Below are positions 1 through 7,521 of a stretch of 13,063 nucleotides of DNA, one piece after another. The notes below the pieces were generated by a model. It was not told the origin of the DNA and ran no database searches. It saw only the letters and a list, made by a program, of their open reading frames with translations. The first letter of the stretch is position 1, and each line of letters starts with the position of its first letter. The position numbers and the translations under genes are program-made. The DNA is from Bacteroidales bacterium (GTDB lineage: Bacteria > Bacteroidota > Bacteroidia > Bacteroidales > UBA4181): contig JAISDP010000278.1 of NCBI GenBank assembly GCA_031264715.1, positions 1-13,063 of the forward strand, given 5' to 3'.

Positions 1-123
1 AGCGTACAACATGCCGGCGAAATAGCCGCTACTACCGCTACCATGAAACTGGAGTACAAAGGAGCCTTCCACGGATGCTTCGAAGATGTGGAGAAAAGGA
101 TGAAAGAGGTGCAGGAGGTGTAA
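1..123 (+). CDS. C-terminal end of an unrecognised protein (5' partial)
   Basis: An open frame enters from the left edge and ends at a TAA at 121-123, giving the last 40 residues of a protein that begins outside the window. The tail is charged and probably helical (visible stretch GCFEDVEKRMKEVQEV). No domain is recognisable in so short a piece, so I assign no function. It converges on dgt, whose stop lies 31 bases to the right. The frame has no internal stop and ends cleanly before a small hairpin, which supports it being real. Confidence 0.55.
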   Translation, partial: SVQHAGEIAATTATMKLEYKGAFHGCFEDVEKRMKEVQEV

Positions 124-130
124 GACGGTC

Positions 131-148
131 GGAGCGTTTGGCGCTTTT
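131..148 (+). terminator. Weak terminator-like hairpin between convergent genes
   Basis: AGCG (133-136) pairs with CGCT (142-145) around TTTGG, extendable by G-T wobbles, and is followed by TTT. It directly follows the stop of the left-edge gene and precedes the end of dgt. The stem is short, so this is only a plausible intrinsic terminator. Confidence 0.3.
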
Positions 149-154
149 AGCTCC

Positions 155-1507
155 TTACTGGTAACTGATCTGTATCCCGTGTATTTTCCGGTAAAGCTCC
201 AATGCGTATAAATCGGTCATTCCTGACACAAAATCGAGTACCGATTGTATCCGGGTGCAGGTGGATGAGTCGGGGAAGCAACGGAACTGGTCGGGCAACA
301 ATGCGAGCATTTTTTTTGCGTAATGCGGCTGCGGGTTCAGTACCGCATCGATAAACTCGTCGAGTAAAGCGCCCAGGATACGGTAGCCGGCCAGTTCTAC
401 TTCTACAACCGACGGGTGGTTGTATATCCGCCGGACGGACATTGTGCGGCAATGATTCATGGCTGTTGCCGGGGCCTCTTCCATTGAGTCGATCAACGAT
501 GAGTCGTACCGTCCGCTCATAATTTCGCCGTAATGCGCCATAAATACGGCAATACATTCGCCTACCAGCTTATTGATGAGCACAGCCCGCAGGTACGAGA
601 TCTGTTCGTTGGGATCGGTTACGGTTGCAAATATCTTTTGGGTATTGGAGTGGAATGTCCGGTTTTCGTCCGAACCGCTGTCCCAAAAAGCCATCAGTAT
701 CTCTTTGGTCTCGGCGGTCGACAGGATGTTCAGCTTGTGTGCGTCTTCCACGTCCATCACCTGGTAGGTGATGTCGTCGGCGGCTTCGACGAGGTACGCC
801 AAAGGATGCCGGCAGTAACGTACGGGATTGTCCGACAGGCGGATGATGCCTTGCTCGCGGGCGATTTCCCCGAATGTTTCGCGTTCCGACACAAAGTAGC
901 CGTATTTGTATTTTTTGCCGGTAGCGGCTTCCGAACCATACGGGTACTTCACCAACGAGGCTAATATAGCGCAGGTAAGGGCAAACCCGCCTTTACGCCT
1001 GCCGTTGAACTGGTGTGTCAGCACGCGGAGTGCATTGGCATTGCCTTCGAAATGAGTCAGGTCTGTCCATTCGTTGGCCGAAACCATATCCTTGACTACT
1101 GTGCCCTTGCCTTCGGCGAAATAACGCGAGATAGCTTTTTCGCCCGAATGTCCGAACGGCGGATTACCCATGTCGTGAGCCAGGCAAGCAGCCGATACGA
1201 TAGCTCCGAGCATCGAAAACAAGTCGGAACCGGCTAATTCTCCCCGTTTCTCCAGTTCCGCAGCCAGCACATTACCCAGCGACCGCCCTACACTTGCCAC
1301 TTCGAGGCTATGAGTCAGGCGGTTGTGTACGAAAATACTTCCCGGTAAGGGGAATACCTGTGTTTTGTTCTGCAACCGGCGAAATGGCGACGAGAAGATG
1401 ATACGATCGTAATCGCGCTGAAATTGCGATCGCGCCATCATCTCATTTTCGGGCACCGAACTGGCGCTGCCGAAACGTTTAGCCGAAAGAAGCGAATCCC
1501 AATTCAT
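155..1507 (-). CDS. dgt: dNTP triphosphohydrolase (dGTPase, HD domain)
   Basis: A 450-residue protein of the Dgt family, which hydrolyses dGTP or other dNTPs to the deoxynucleoside and triphosphate, adjusting dNTP pools. The HD metal site is visible: H66 in RLTHS, H111-D112 in AHDMGNPPFGH, and a later D244/D245 in EAADDI. The N-terminus (MNWDSLL.AKRFG) is the form I know from Bacteroidetes Dgt proteins, and the length suits the family, so the ATG at 1505-1507 is well supported. The gene begins 15 bases after the korA stop on the same strand, so the two are probably cotranscribed from the korA promoter. The family is clear; which dNTP is preferred cannot be read from the sequence. Confidence 0.95.
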   Translation of the reverse strand: MNWDSLLSAKRFGSASSVPENEMMARSQFQRDYDRIIFSSPFRRLQNKTQVFPLPGSIFVHNRLTHSLEVASVGRSLGNVLAAELEKRGELAGSDLFSMLGAIVSAACLAHDMGNPPFGHSGEKAISRYFAEGKGTVVKDMVSANEWTDLTHFEGNANALRVLTHQFNGRRKGGFALTCAILASLVKYPYGSEAATGKKYKYGYFVSERETFGEIAREQGIIRLSDNPVRYCRHPLAYLVEAADDITYQVMDVEDAHKLNILSTAETKEILMAFWDSGSDENRTFHSNTQKIFATVTDPNEQISYLRAVLINKLVGECIAVFMAHYGEIMSGRYDSSLIDSMEEAPATAMNHCRTMSVRRIYNHPSVVEVELAGYRILGALLDEFIDAVLNPQPHYAKKMLALLPDQFRCFPDSSTCTRIQSVLDFVSGMTDLYALELYRKIHGIQISYQ

Positions 1508-1522
1508 AGAACACAGATGGCA

Positions 1523-3352
1523 TCAATGAAACATAATGGCATCTACCAGCTCTTCTACAAGGAATGGCTGCCCTTGCACCTTGTTGTACTGCCGGTAAGT
1601 ATATTGCGGATGCGTCATGCGCAGGTAATTCACGAACTGTCCGCCATTCAGTTCGCATACAAGTATTTTTTTGTACTTGCCCAGGATTTCGCCCGTGTTG
1701 AGCGGCAAAGGCATGATATGTTTGAAATTCACATGCCCCACGGTCTCTCCTTGGCTGCGTACATGGTTGACGGCGGCATGAACGAACCCGTATGTTCCGC
1801 CCCAACTGACCACCAATGTATCGCCTTCAGGGTCGCCTTCCACTTCCTGGGGAGGAAGGTATCTGGCCACGCGTTGTACTTTTTCATTGCGCAGGTGTAC
1901 CATTTTTTCGTGGTTGAGGCCATCAGTCGACACATTACCGGCTCCATCGGTCTTTTCCAAGCCGCCTATACGGTGGAGCAACCCCGGCGTTCCGGGTAAG
2001 GCCCATTGTCGCGCCAGTGTTTCCGGGTTTCGGCGATAGGGTTTATATTCCGTATCGTTGGCGCGGGCAATCGGAGGATGAATTTCGGGTAAATCCTTTA
2101 CCACCGGCAATTTGAATAATTGCGAACCATTACCGATATACCCGTCGGTGAGCAGGATTACCGGCGTCATGTGTTCCAGGCTGAGTTTTGCCGCTTCGTA
2201 GGCCATGTAGAAACAGTCGGATGGCGACGCGGCTGCCAGCACAATGCACGGACATTCGCCGTTGCGTCCGAACAATGCCTGGTAAAGGTCGCTTTGTTCA
2301 GACTTTGTGGGCATCCCGGTCGACGGACCGCTGCGTTGCACGTTCACAATCACCAATGGCAATTCGGTGATCACAGCCAATCCTATTGCTTCGCTTTTCA
2401 GCGAGAAACCGGGACCCGAAGTGGTGGTAATAGCCAGTGAGCCTGTAAAACTTGCTCCGATGGCCGAACAGATGCCTGCGATTTCGTCTTCGGCCTGGAA
2501 TGTTTTTACACCCAACGATTTGTATTTGGCTAATTCTATTAATATATCGGTGGCCGGTGTGATGGGATACGAGCCGAGAAATAACGGACGCCCCGAACGT
2601 TCGGCAGCAGCCATAAATCCCCATGCTGTCAGTACATTACCGATGGCGTTGCGGTATTTGCCTTTTTCGAGTTTGGCCGGAGCTACCTGTATGGTTGAGC
2701 GGACGGCTTCGGTATTGTAAGCGTAGCTGTAACCGGCTTCGAGCACCAGCTTATTACAGGCTGCTATCTGCTGTTTCTTTCTGAACTTGTCGTCGAGATA
2801 TGCAAAAGTCGACTCCAAACCTTTGTTGAACAGGTACAACACAATACCCAGCGCAAACATGTTACGGCTCTTGTCCCTGGTTTTCGCATCGGCTTCGGTT
2901 TCGCTCAATGCTTCGCGGGTCATGGTACTGATAGGCGCTTTGATCAACTGATACGATTCCAGCGAATTATCTCCCAATGGATTACTTTCATACCCGGCTT
3001 TCTTCAACGCATTGTCGTCGAACGCGTCCACATTCACCACGATGGTTGCCCCGCGTTTGGCTAACTTCAGGTTTGCCTTGAGTGATGCCGGATTCATGGC
3101 AATCAACACATCAAAATGGTCGCCCGATGTGTGTATCTTGTTTTTGCCGATATGTACCTGGAATCCCGAAACACCAGCCACTGTATTTTGCGGGGCGCGT
3201 ATTTCGGCCGGGTAATCGGGAAAAGTGGCCAAATCGTTGCCTGCTTTGGCTGCTGCTTCCGAAAACAAAGTCCCTGCCAGTTGCATTCCGTCTCCCGAGT
3301 CGCCTGCAAACTTTACTACTACCTGTTCTAAATCAATTACTTTTTTATCCAT
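1523..3352 (-). CDS. korA: 2-oxoacid:ferredoxin oxidoreductase, alpha subunit (gamma-alpha fusion)
   Basis: A 609-residue cytoplasmic subunit of a 2-oxoacid (probably 2-oxoglutarate):ferredoxin oxidoreductase, which decarboxylates a 2-oxoacid to acyl-CoA and reduces ferredoxin. Residues about 10-205 form the gamma domain (GDSGDGMQLAG at 17-27). The alpha domain follows with SYPITPATD (261-269), TSGPGFSLKSEAIGLA (from 311) and QRSGPSTGMPTKSEQSDL (339-356), all typical of KorA. The C-terminal domain carries SWGGTYGFV and NFKHIMPLP. The beta subunit, which binds thiamine diphosphate and an Fe-S cluster, is needed for activity and usually lies directly downstream; here dgt occupies that place. 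A Bacteroides-type promoter lies upstream. The family is secure; the exact 2-oxoacid is inferred. Confidence 0.93.
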   Translation of the reverse strand: MDKKVIDLEQVVVKFAGDSGDGMQLAGTLFSEAAAKAGNDLATFPDYPAEIRAPQNTVAGVSGFQVHIGKNKIHTSGDHFDVLIAMNPASLKANLKLAKRGATIVVNVDAFDDNALKKAGYESNPLGDNSLESYQLIKAPISTMTREALSETEADAKTRDKSRNMFALGIVLYLFNKGLESTFAYLDDKFRKKQQIAACNKLVLEAGYSYAYNTEAVRSTIQVAPAKLEKGKYRNAIGNVLTAWGFMAAAERSGRPLFLGSYPITPATDILIELAKYKSLGVKTFQAEDEIAGICSAIGASFTGSLAITTTSGPGFSLKSEAIGLAVITELPLVIVNVQRSGPSTGMPTKSEQSDLYQALFGRNGECPCIVLAAASPSDCFYMAYEAAKLSLEHMTPVILLTDGYIGNGSQLFKLPVVKDLPEIHPPIARANDTEYKPYRRNPETLARQWALPGTPGLLHRIGGLEKTDGAGNVSTDGLNHEKMVHLRNEKVQRVARYLPPQEVEGDPEGDTLVVSWGGTYGFVHAAVNHVRSQGETVGHVNFKHIMPLPLNTGEILGKYKKILVCELNGGQFVNYLRMTHPQYTYRQYNKVQGQPFLVEELVDAIMFH

Positions 3353-3383
3353 TATCTGTTAGGTCAAGCGAATATTATTGCTG

Positions 3384-3419
3384 CAAAGATATAGAAATTA
3401 TTTAGAACCCACATAAAAA
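3384..3419 (-). promoter_or_regulatory. Bacteroides-type promoter for korA-dgt
   Basis: On the minus strand TATCTTTG (3384-3391) matches the -7 consensus TAnnTTTG. A TTTTTATG stretch about 20 bases further upstream (3412-3419) could serve as a weak -33 element. The -7 box ends 31 bases before the korA ATG, a sensible distance. The possible -33 overlaps the first REP-like palindrome of the spacer. Confidence 0.6.
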
Positions 3420-3686
3420 CCCCGTATGGGGTTTCACATGATGAATCTCCTACGGAGATTTCGTTAGTGTCGTCCGCATTGATTCTATTGCTATGAATGC
3501 CCTGACGGGCAAAATACGCACGGAATGTTTCGCTCTTGCGATCGGATGCCGTCCGGCATCACAAGACGGTTGGCATCCCCGGTTCGCAGGGCGTTGCCAT
3601 CTCTCCTTTTTACCCATACAATTCGTTATAGAGCCATTTATAATGTCTGGGTACAATGGGTGCAATTCAAATCCCGGAGAGGGAAT
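3417..3686. repeat. Cluster of REP-like short palindromes in the korA/dNK spacer
   Basis: The spacer holds a series of short hairpins of the same design but different stem sequence: AAACCCC-GTAT-GGGGTTT (3417-3434), AATCTCC-TAC-GGAGATT (3444-3460), TGCCC-TGAC-GGGCA (3498-3511), GATGCC-GTCC-GGCATC (3545-3560), TGGCA/TGCCA (3571-3599) and TCCC-GGAGA-GGGA (3672-3684). Two are preceded by the same ATGAAT context. Such intergenic palindromes resemble REP elements, which in many bacteria are moved by RAYT (IS200-like) transposases; no such transposase is in the window. The first palindrome, read on the minus strand, is followed by five T and could also terminate transcription. Nothing here looks coding. 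Confidence 0.6.
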
Positions 3687-3714
3687 TTTAAAACAGTTTC
3701 TTCTGAAAAAGCAT

Positions 3715-3722
3715 TATCTTTG
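3715..3722 (+). promoter_or_regulatory. Bacteroides-type -7 element for the deoxynucleoside kinase gene
   Basis: TATCTTTG fits TAnnTTTG exactly and lies 27 bases before the ATG at 3750. A convincing -33 TTTG at the usual spacing is not present; a TTTC at 3697-3700 is too close. It sits just right of the last palindrome of the spacer. Confidence 0.5.
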
Positions 3723-3749
3723 ATTCTTTTTTCAATAATAATTATAGTT

Positions 3750-4364
3750 ATGCACATTGCCGTCGCCGGAAACATCGGTTCGGGAAAAACCACCCTAACC
3801 GGTTTGCTGGCCAAGCATTACGGTTGGGAAGCGCATTACGAAAATGCGGACAACAATCCTTATTTGGATGATTTTTATAGCGACATGCAGCATTGGTCGT
3901 TCAATCTGCAAATCTATTTCCTGAACGAACGATTCGGGCAGATACAGGAAATCCGGAATTCGGGGTTGACAGTGATACAGGATCGGACGATATACGAAGA
4001 TGCAAATATTTTTGCTGCCAACCTTCATTCGATGGGGCTGATGAGCATGCGCGATTACAGCACCTACCGCTCGTTATTCGACAAAATGACATCATTCATC
4101 CAGCCGCTCGACCTGCTGATCTATCTCAGAGCATCGGTACCCACGCTGGTCAGGCAGATACAGAAAAGAGGGCGAGCCTACGAAAGCGGCATCAGGCTGG
4201 ATTATCTCAGTAAACTCAATGAGCGTTACGAGAATTGGATCAACCGGTATGCACTGGGTAAATTGCTGGTAGCTGATGTGGATACGCTCCATTTCGACGA
4301 AGCGCCGGAGGACCTGCGGACTGTCATCAACCGTATCGACGCCCTGTTGCATGGGCTTTTTTAA
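3750..4364 (+). CDS. Deoxynucleoside kinase
   Basis: A 204-residue kinase of the dCK/dGK/TK2 family, which phosphorylates deoxynucleosides with ATP for nucleotide salvage in the cytoplasm. The P-loop GNIGSGKTT is at residues 7-15, the DRT triplet (family form D/E-R-S/T) at 78-80, and a basic LID-like segment around RQIQKRGRAYE (135-145). The frame stays open upstream to 3525, but that part runs through the palindrome cluster. Starting at the ATG at 3750 gives the P-loop at the very N-terminus and the usual family length, and the -7 box would lie inside a longer gene. It is divergent from korA. Whether it prefers dA, dG or pyrimidines is not visible. Confidence 0.92.
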   Translation: MHIAVAGNIGSGKTTLTGLLAKHYGWEAHYENADNNPYLDDFYSDMQHWSFNLQIYFLNERFGQIQEIRNSGLTVIQDRTIYEDANIFAANLHSMGLMSMRDYSTYRSLFDKMTSFIQPLDLLIYLRASVPTLVRQIQKRGRAYESGIRLDYLSKLNERYENWINRYALGKLLVADVDTLHFDEAPEDLRTVINRIDALLHGLF

Positions 4365-4389
4365 TGCCTTCAATTAGCGCAATGCCTTT

Positions 4390-4397
4390 TATTTTTG
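4390..4397 (+). promoter_or_regulatory. Bacteroides-type -7 element for cysS
   Basis: TATTTTTG matches TAnnTTTG and ends 20 bases before the cysS ATG. It lies in the 53-base AT-rich gap after the kinase stop. No clear -33 TTTG is seen, so the evidence is the -7 box and its position. Confidence 0.5.
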
Positions 4398-4417
4398 TAT
4401 ATTGTATTTAATAAAAA

Positions 4418-5884
4418 ATGGATCAGACTTTATATATCCACAACAGTTTAACCCGTAACAAGGAAAAGTTCGAGCCGCTCAATCCTCCGCATGTGGGGTT
4501 GTACGTGTGCGGCCCCACAGTATATGGCGATGCGCACCTGGGACATGCCCGCCCGGCTATTACGTTCGATTTGCTGTTCCGCTACCTGACGCATATCGGG
4601 TATAAAGTGCGTTACGTGCGTAACATTACCGATGTGGGCCACCTGGAAAACGATGCCGATGCCGGCGAGGATAAGATCGCCAGGAAAGCGCGGCTGGAAC
4701 AGTTGGAACCGATGGAAGTGGTGCAATACTTTACCGGCCGCTACCACCACAACATGGGGCAACTCAACGTATTGCCGCCCAGCATCGAACCGCGTGCATC
4801 AGGACATATCATCGAACAAATACAAATCGTGCAGAAGATCATCGATGCCGGTTTTGCATACGAAAGCAACGGCTCGGTGTATTTCGACCTCGAAAAATAC
4901 GCTCAAAAATATCCTTACGGGCAATTATCGGGTCGCGTGATCGAAGACCTGGATACGCAGACCCGTGAACTCGACGGGCAAAGCGAAAAACGTTTCCCAC
5001 TCGATTTCGCACTGTGGAAAAAGGCGTCGCCTGAACATATCATGCGCTGGCCTTCGCCGTGGAGCGACGGTTTTCCCGGATGGCACCTCGAATGTACAGC
5101 CATGAGCACTCGCTATCTCGGCGATACGTTCGACATACACGGCGGCGGCATGGACCTGCTTTTCCCGCACCACGAATGTGAAATTGCACAATCGACCGCC
5201 GCATTGGGACATGAATCCGTCCGCTGCTGGATGCACAACAATATGATCACCATCAACGGGCAGAAGATGGGCAAATCGCTGGGGAACTTCATCACGTTGG
5301 ATGAGTTCTTTTCCGGCACGCATCCGGTACTCGAAAAAGCATACAGCCCGATGGCCGTACGGTTTTTCATCCTGCAGGCGCACTACCGCAGCACGGTTGA
5401 TTTCGGCAATGAAGCATTACAGGCTTCCGAAAAAGGCCTGCAACGGCTGATGGCCGGTATCCAAACGCTGGATAAGCTGATGCCGGCTGAGAAAAGTACG
5501 GTCGCCCCGGACGAGATCAGGCAGAAATGCTATCAGGCAATGAACGACGACCTCAACAGCCCGATGGTCATCGCACACCTGTTCGACGGGTTGCGCATCA
5601 TCAACCTGGTGCGCGACGGCAAGGAAACGCTTTCGAAAGCAGACCTCGAACAACTGAAGCGAACCTACCACAACTTTGTATTCGATATTCTCGGATTGAA
5701 GGACGAACAGAACCGGAACCGGATGGAACTGGTGGATGGCCTGATAAACCATATCCTCGAGATACGCCAGCAAGCCAAGGACAACAGGGATTTTACCACG
5801 TCGGACAAGATACGCAACATGCTTGCCGACCTGGGTATCGAAGTGAAAGACCGCAAGGACGGGGCCGAGTGGAGCATGAAGTAA
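4418..5884 (+). CDS. cysS: Cysteinyl-tRNA synthetase
   Basis: A 488-residue class I aminoacyl-tRNA synthetase that charges tRNA-Cys. The HIGH-type signature is HLGH at 40-43 within CGPTVYGDAHLGHAR, and the KMSKS loop is KMGKS at 283-287. The zinc ligands that select cysteine are in place: C31, C226 (in LECTAMS), H251 and E255 (in HHECE). The C-terminal helical anticodon-binding region is complete and ends in a TAA at 5882-5884. Length is normal for the family. It may be transcribed from its own -7 box and possibly also by read-through from the kinase gene. Confidence 0.97.
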   Translation: MDQTLYIHNSLTRNKEKFEPLNPPHVGLYVCGPTVYGDAHLGHARPAITFDLLFRYLTHIGYKVRYVRNITDVGHLENDADAGEDKIARKARLEQLEPMEVVQYFTGRYHHNMGQLNVLPPSIEPRASGHIIEQIQIVQKIIDAGFAYESNGSVYFDLEKYAQKYPYGQLSGRVIEDLDTQTRELDGQSEKRFPLDFALWKKASPEHIMRWPSPWSDGFPGWHLECTAMSTRYLGDTFDIHGGGMDLLFPHHECEIAQSTAALGHESVRCWMHNNMITINGQKMGKSLGNFITLDEFFSGTHPVLEKAYSPMAVRFFILQAHYRSTVDFGNEALQASEKGLQRLMAGIQTLDKLMPAEKSTVAPDEIRQKCYQAMNDDLNSPMVIAHLFDGLRIINLVRDGKETLSKADLEQLKRTYHNFVFDILGLKDEQNRNRMELVDGLINHILEIRQQAKDNRDFTTSDKIRNMLADLGIEVKDRKDGAEWSMK

Positions 5885-5988
5885 CGGAGTGTTGCGAAAA
5901 GCATGAATGCCGGCTGCAAATGCGAACATGAAAACGCGGACATGGAGGCCGGTATCAGTAATTGGTTTCATTTAAAATAAATTGAAGT

Positions 5989-6951
5989 ATGTTTGAATCA
6001 CGTATTGATTTCTCGCAGTTGAACGGGCGGATACAAGCCGCCAGGGATGCTGTCGGCAGTTTGATTGTTGGCCAGCGCCAAATGGTCGATTTGTTATTGG
6101 TGGCGGTATTGTCCGAAGGCCATGTGCTTATAGAGGGCGTGCCGGGTATAGCTAAAACACTCACGGCAAAACTTCTGGCACGCACTATCGATGCACGATT
6201 CAGCCGTATCCAGTTCACCCCCGACCTGATGCCGTCGGATGTTACCGGTTCGTCGGTTTACCTGCCGGCGAAGGGTGTGTTCGAATTCCGCCGCGGTCCG
6301 GTCTTTGCCAACATCATCCTCACCGATGAGATCAACCGCGCCCCGGCCAAGACACAAGCCTCGCTGTTCGAAGTGATGGAGGAGCGGCAAATCACCTACG
6401 ATGGCGTCACCTATCCGATGGATTACCCGTTCATGGTAGTTGCCACGCAGAATCTTATCGACCAGGAAGGAACTTACCGTCTGCCCGAAGCGCAGTTAGA
6501 CCGGTTCATGTTCAAGATACTGGTCGATTATCCTGATGCGGCGCAAGAAGTGGAGATCATGCAGCGGCACAACAGCGGTTTGTTCGCGCAGGCGCCTGAC
6601 CTCCCGAAAATAATCGATGCCGGAGTGATCCGGGATTTACGGTCATCCATACAGGGAGTATACGTAAAGCCCGAACTGTTGCAATATATAGCCGGGATAG
6701 TCACTGCCACACGGGGCAATCCGGCCCTTTACCTGGGCGCATCGCCGCGGGCGTCCATAGCATTGCTCAATGGGGCCAAGGCTTGGGCTGCTATGGCTGG
6801 CCGCGACTTCATCACACCCGAAGATATCCAGGAACTGGCTTACCCGGTACTGCGTCACCGCATCATGCTCTCGCCCGACAAGGAAATGGAGGGATTGACG
6901 CCTGACGATCTTATCAAACAGGTCTTGCAGAAAATAGAAGTGCCGCGATAA
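5989..6951 (+). CDS. MoxR-family AAA+ ATPase
   Basis: A 320-residue AAA+ ATPase of the MoxR family, thought to act as chaperones in assembling or activating protein complexes, often with VWA-domain partners. Walker A is GVPGIAKT (50-57), Walker B NIILTDE (108-114), followed by INRAPAK; the sensor-1 asparagine lies in VATQN (N155), and GTYRLPEAQLDRF (161-173) is a MoxR hallmark. The winged C-terminal lid region is present. The gene starts 104 bases after cysS. I see no clear promoter in that gap and no other feature in it. Families of this kind usually sit before a DUF58 protein and VWA/Bat genes; here the next gene is a small plug-domain protein, so the client cannot be inferred from context. 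Confidence 0.92.
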   Translation: MFESRIDFSQLNGRIQAARDAVGSLIVGQRQMVDLLLVAVLSEGHVLIEGVPGIAKTLTAKLLARTIDARFSRIQFTPDLMPSDVTGSSVYLPAKGVFEFRRGPVFANIILTDEINRAPAKTQASLFEVMEERQITYDGVTYPMDYPFMVVATQNLIDQEGTYRLPEAQLDRFMFKILVDYPDAAQEVEIMQRHNSGLFAQAPDLPKIIDAGVIRDLRSSIQGVYVKPELLQYIAGIVTATRGNPALYLGASPRASIALLNGAKAWAAMAGRDFITPEDIQELAYPVLRHRIMLSPDKEMEGLTPDDLIKQVLQKIEVPR

Positions 6952-6981
6952 CTAAAAGACGATACACGCCGAAATCAATAC

Positions 6982-7002
6982 GGGGATTCGATAAAAATCC
7001 CC
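6982..7002 (+). terminator. Hairpin after the MoxR gene
   Basis: GGGGATT (6982-6988) pairs perfectly with AATCCCC (6996-7002) around a 7-base loop, 30 bases after the MoxR stop. The following bases are ATATAA rather than a T-run, so termination would be imperfect. A second hairpin, AACCC (7007-7011) with GGGTT (7019-7023), follows at once. The pair could be a terminator or another REP-like palindrome set. Confidence 0.4.
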
Positions 7003-7062
7003 ATATAACCCCGCCCAAGGGTTTAGATAAAAACGATGCAGTTAAATTTATTTTTAGGAATC

Positions 7063-7446
7063 ATGAACAAACAATTTTTTATTATCTATATAGTGATACA
7101 GTTGAATGGCGTATTTTCTTTTGCACAGGAAAATATTTCAATTGCCGATACTGTTACCAAAGCAGACAGCCAAGACTTCGTCATTAACTGTATGTGTCCG
7201 TCTTCATCTTCATATCGTACCAGTCCATTATTTTTGATTGACGGATTGGAAGTTTCTGCAGACGTTTTTGCACGGTTGAATCTGAATCCCGACGACATTC
7301 AGACATTTACAATTACAGATGCGAAAGAGGCATTAGAATTGTATGGAACACGCGGCGTTAATGGAGTTGCTATTATTTCAACAAAGTTGAGTCAAAAAGA
7401 CTTGAAAAAAAGAATAAAAGAAATAGAAAAAGAAACGAAAAAATAG
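7063..7446 (+). CDS. Small secreted protein with a TonB-receptor plug-like domain
   Basis: A 127-residue protein. Residues 1-21 form a signal peptide (hydrophobic FFIIYIVIQ, probable cleavage after FSFA). Residues 55-108 match the end of a SusC-type TonB-dependent receptor plug: PLFLIDGLEV, then LNPDDIQTFTITDAKEALEL, then YGTRGVNGVAIISTK. In SusC proteins this plug is followed by a beta-barrel of several hundred residues; here the protein ends after a short lysine-rich tail. Two cysteines (C43, C45) precede the plug. I prefer the ATG at 7063, with AGGAA just upstream and the signal peptide at the terminus; an in-frame ATG at 7036 would add nine residues. The gene is clearly richer in A and T than its neighbours. 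Either a genuine small plug protein or a receptor remnant; the clean signal peptide favours the former. Confidence 0.75.
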   Translation: MNKQFFIIYIVIQLNGVFSFAQENISIADTVTKADSQDFVINCMCPSSSSYRTSPLFLIDGLEVSADVFARLNLNPDDIQTFTITDAKEALELYGTRGVNGVAIISTKLSQKDLKKRIKEIEKETKK

Positions 7447-7463
7447 AAAAAAATAGAAAACCA

Positions 7464-7495
7464 CTAATGTCGTGCCGCGTAATTAAAAACATTAG
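7464..7495 (-). terminator. Probable terminator of sbcC
   Basis: CTAATGT (7464-7470) and ACATTAG (7489-7495) form a perfect 7-base stem. Read on the minus strand, 27 bases after the sbcC stop, the stem is followed by TGG and then T-rich sequence (TTTTC, then seven T). The 18-base loop is long, so strength is uncertain. The same T-rich stretch is the A-rich tail behind the plug-protein gene. Confidence 0.45.
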
Positions 7496-7521
7496 ACCAA
7501 ATCAATGAATATTCTTTTTCT

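Noticed and set aside
1424..1999. A 191-residue plus-strand frame over the dgt-korA junction
   Set aside because: It is antisense to two genes of clear family; its sequence shows no domain.
3525..3749. N-terminal extension of the deoxynucleoside kinase by 75 codons
   Set aside because: It runs through the palindrome cluster and the -7 box, and family members begin just before the P-loop, as with the ATG at 3750.
7049..7056. TATTTTTA as a -7 promoter box for the plug-protein gene
   Set aside because: The last base deviates from TAnnTTTG and it ends only six bases before the chosen ATG.
7036..7062. Upstream ATG start for the plug-domain protein
   Set aside because: The ATG at 7063 has AGGAA just upstream and gives a standard signal peptide; the extension adds nine residues with no support. 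Not excluded.
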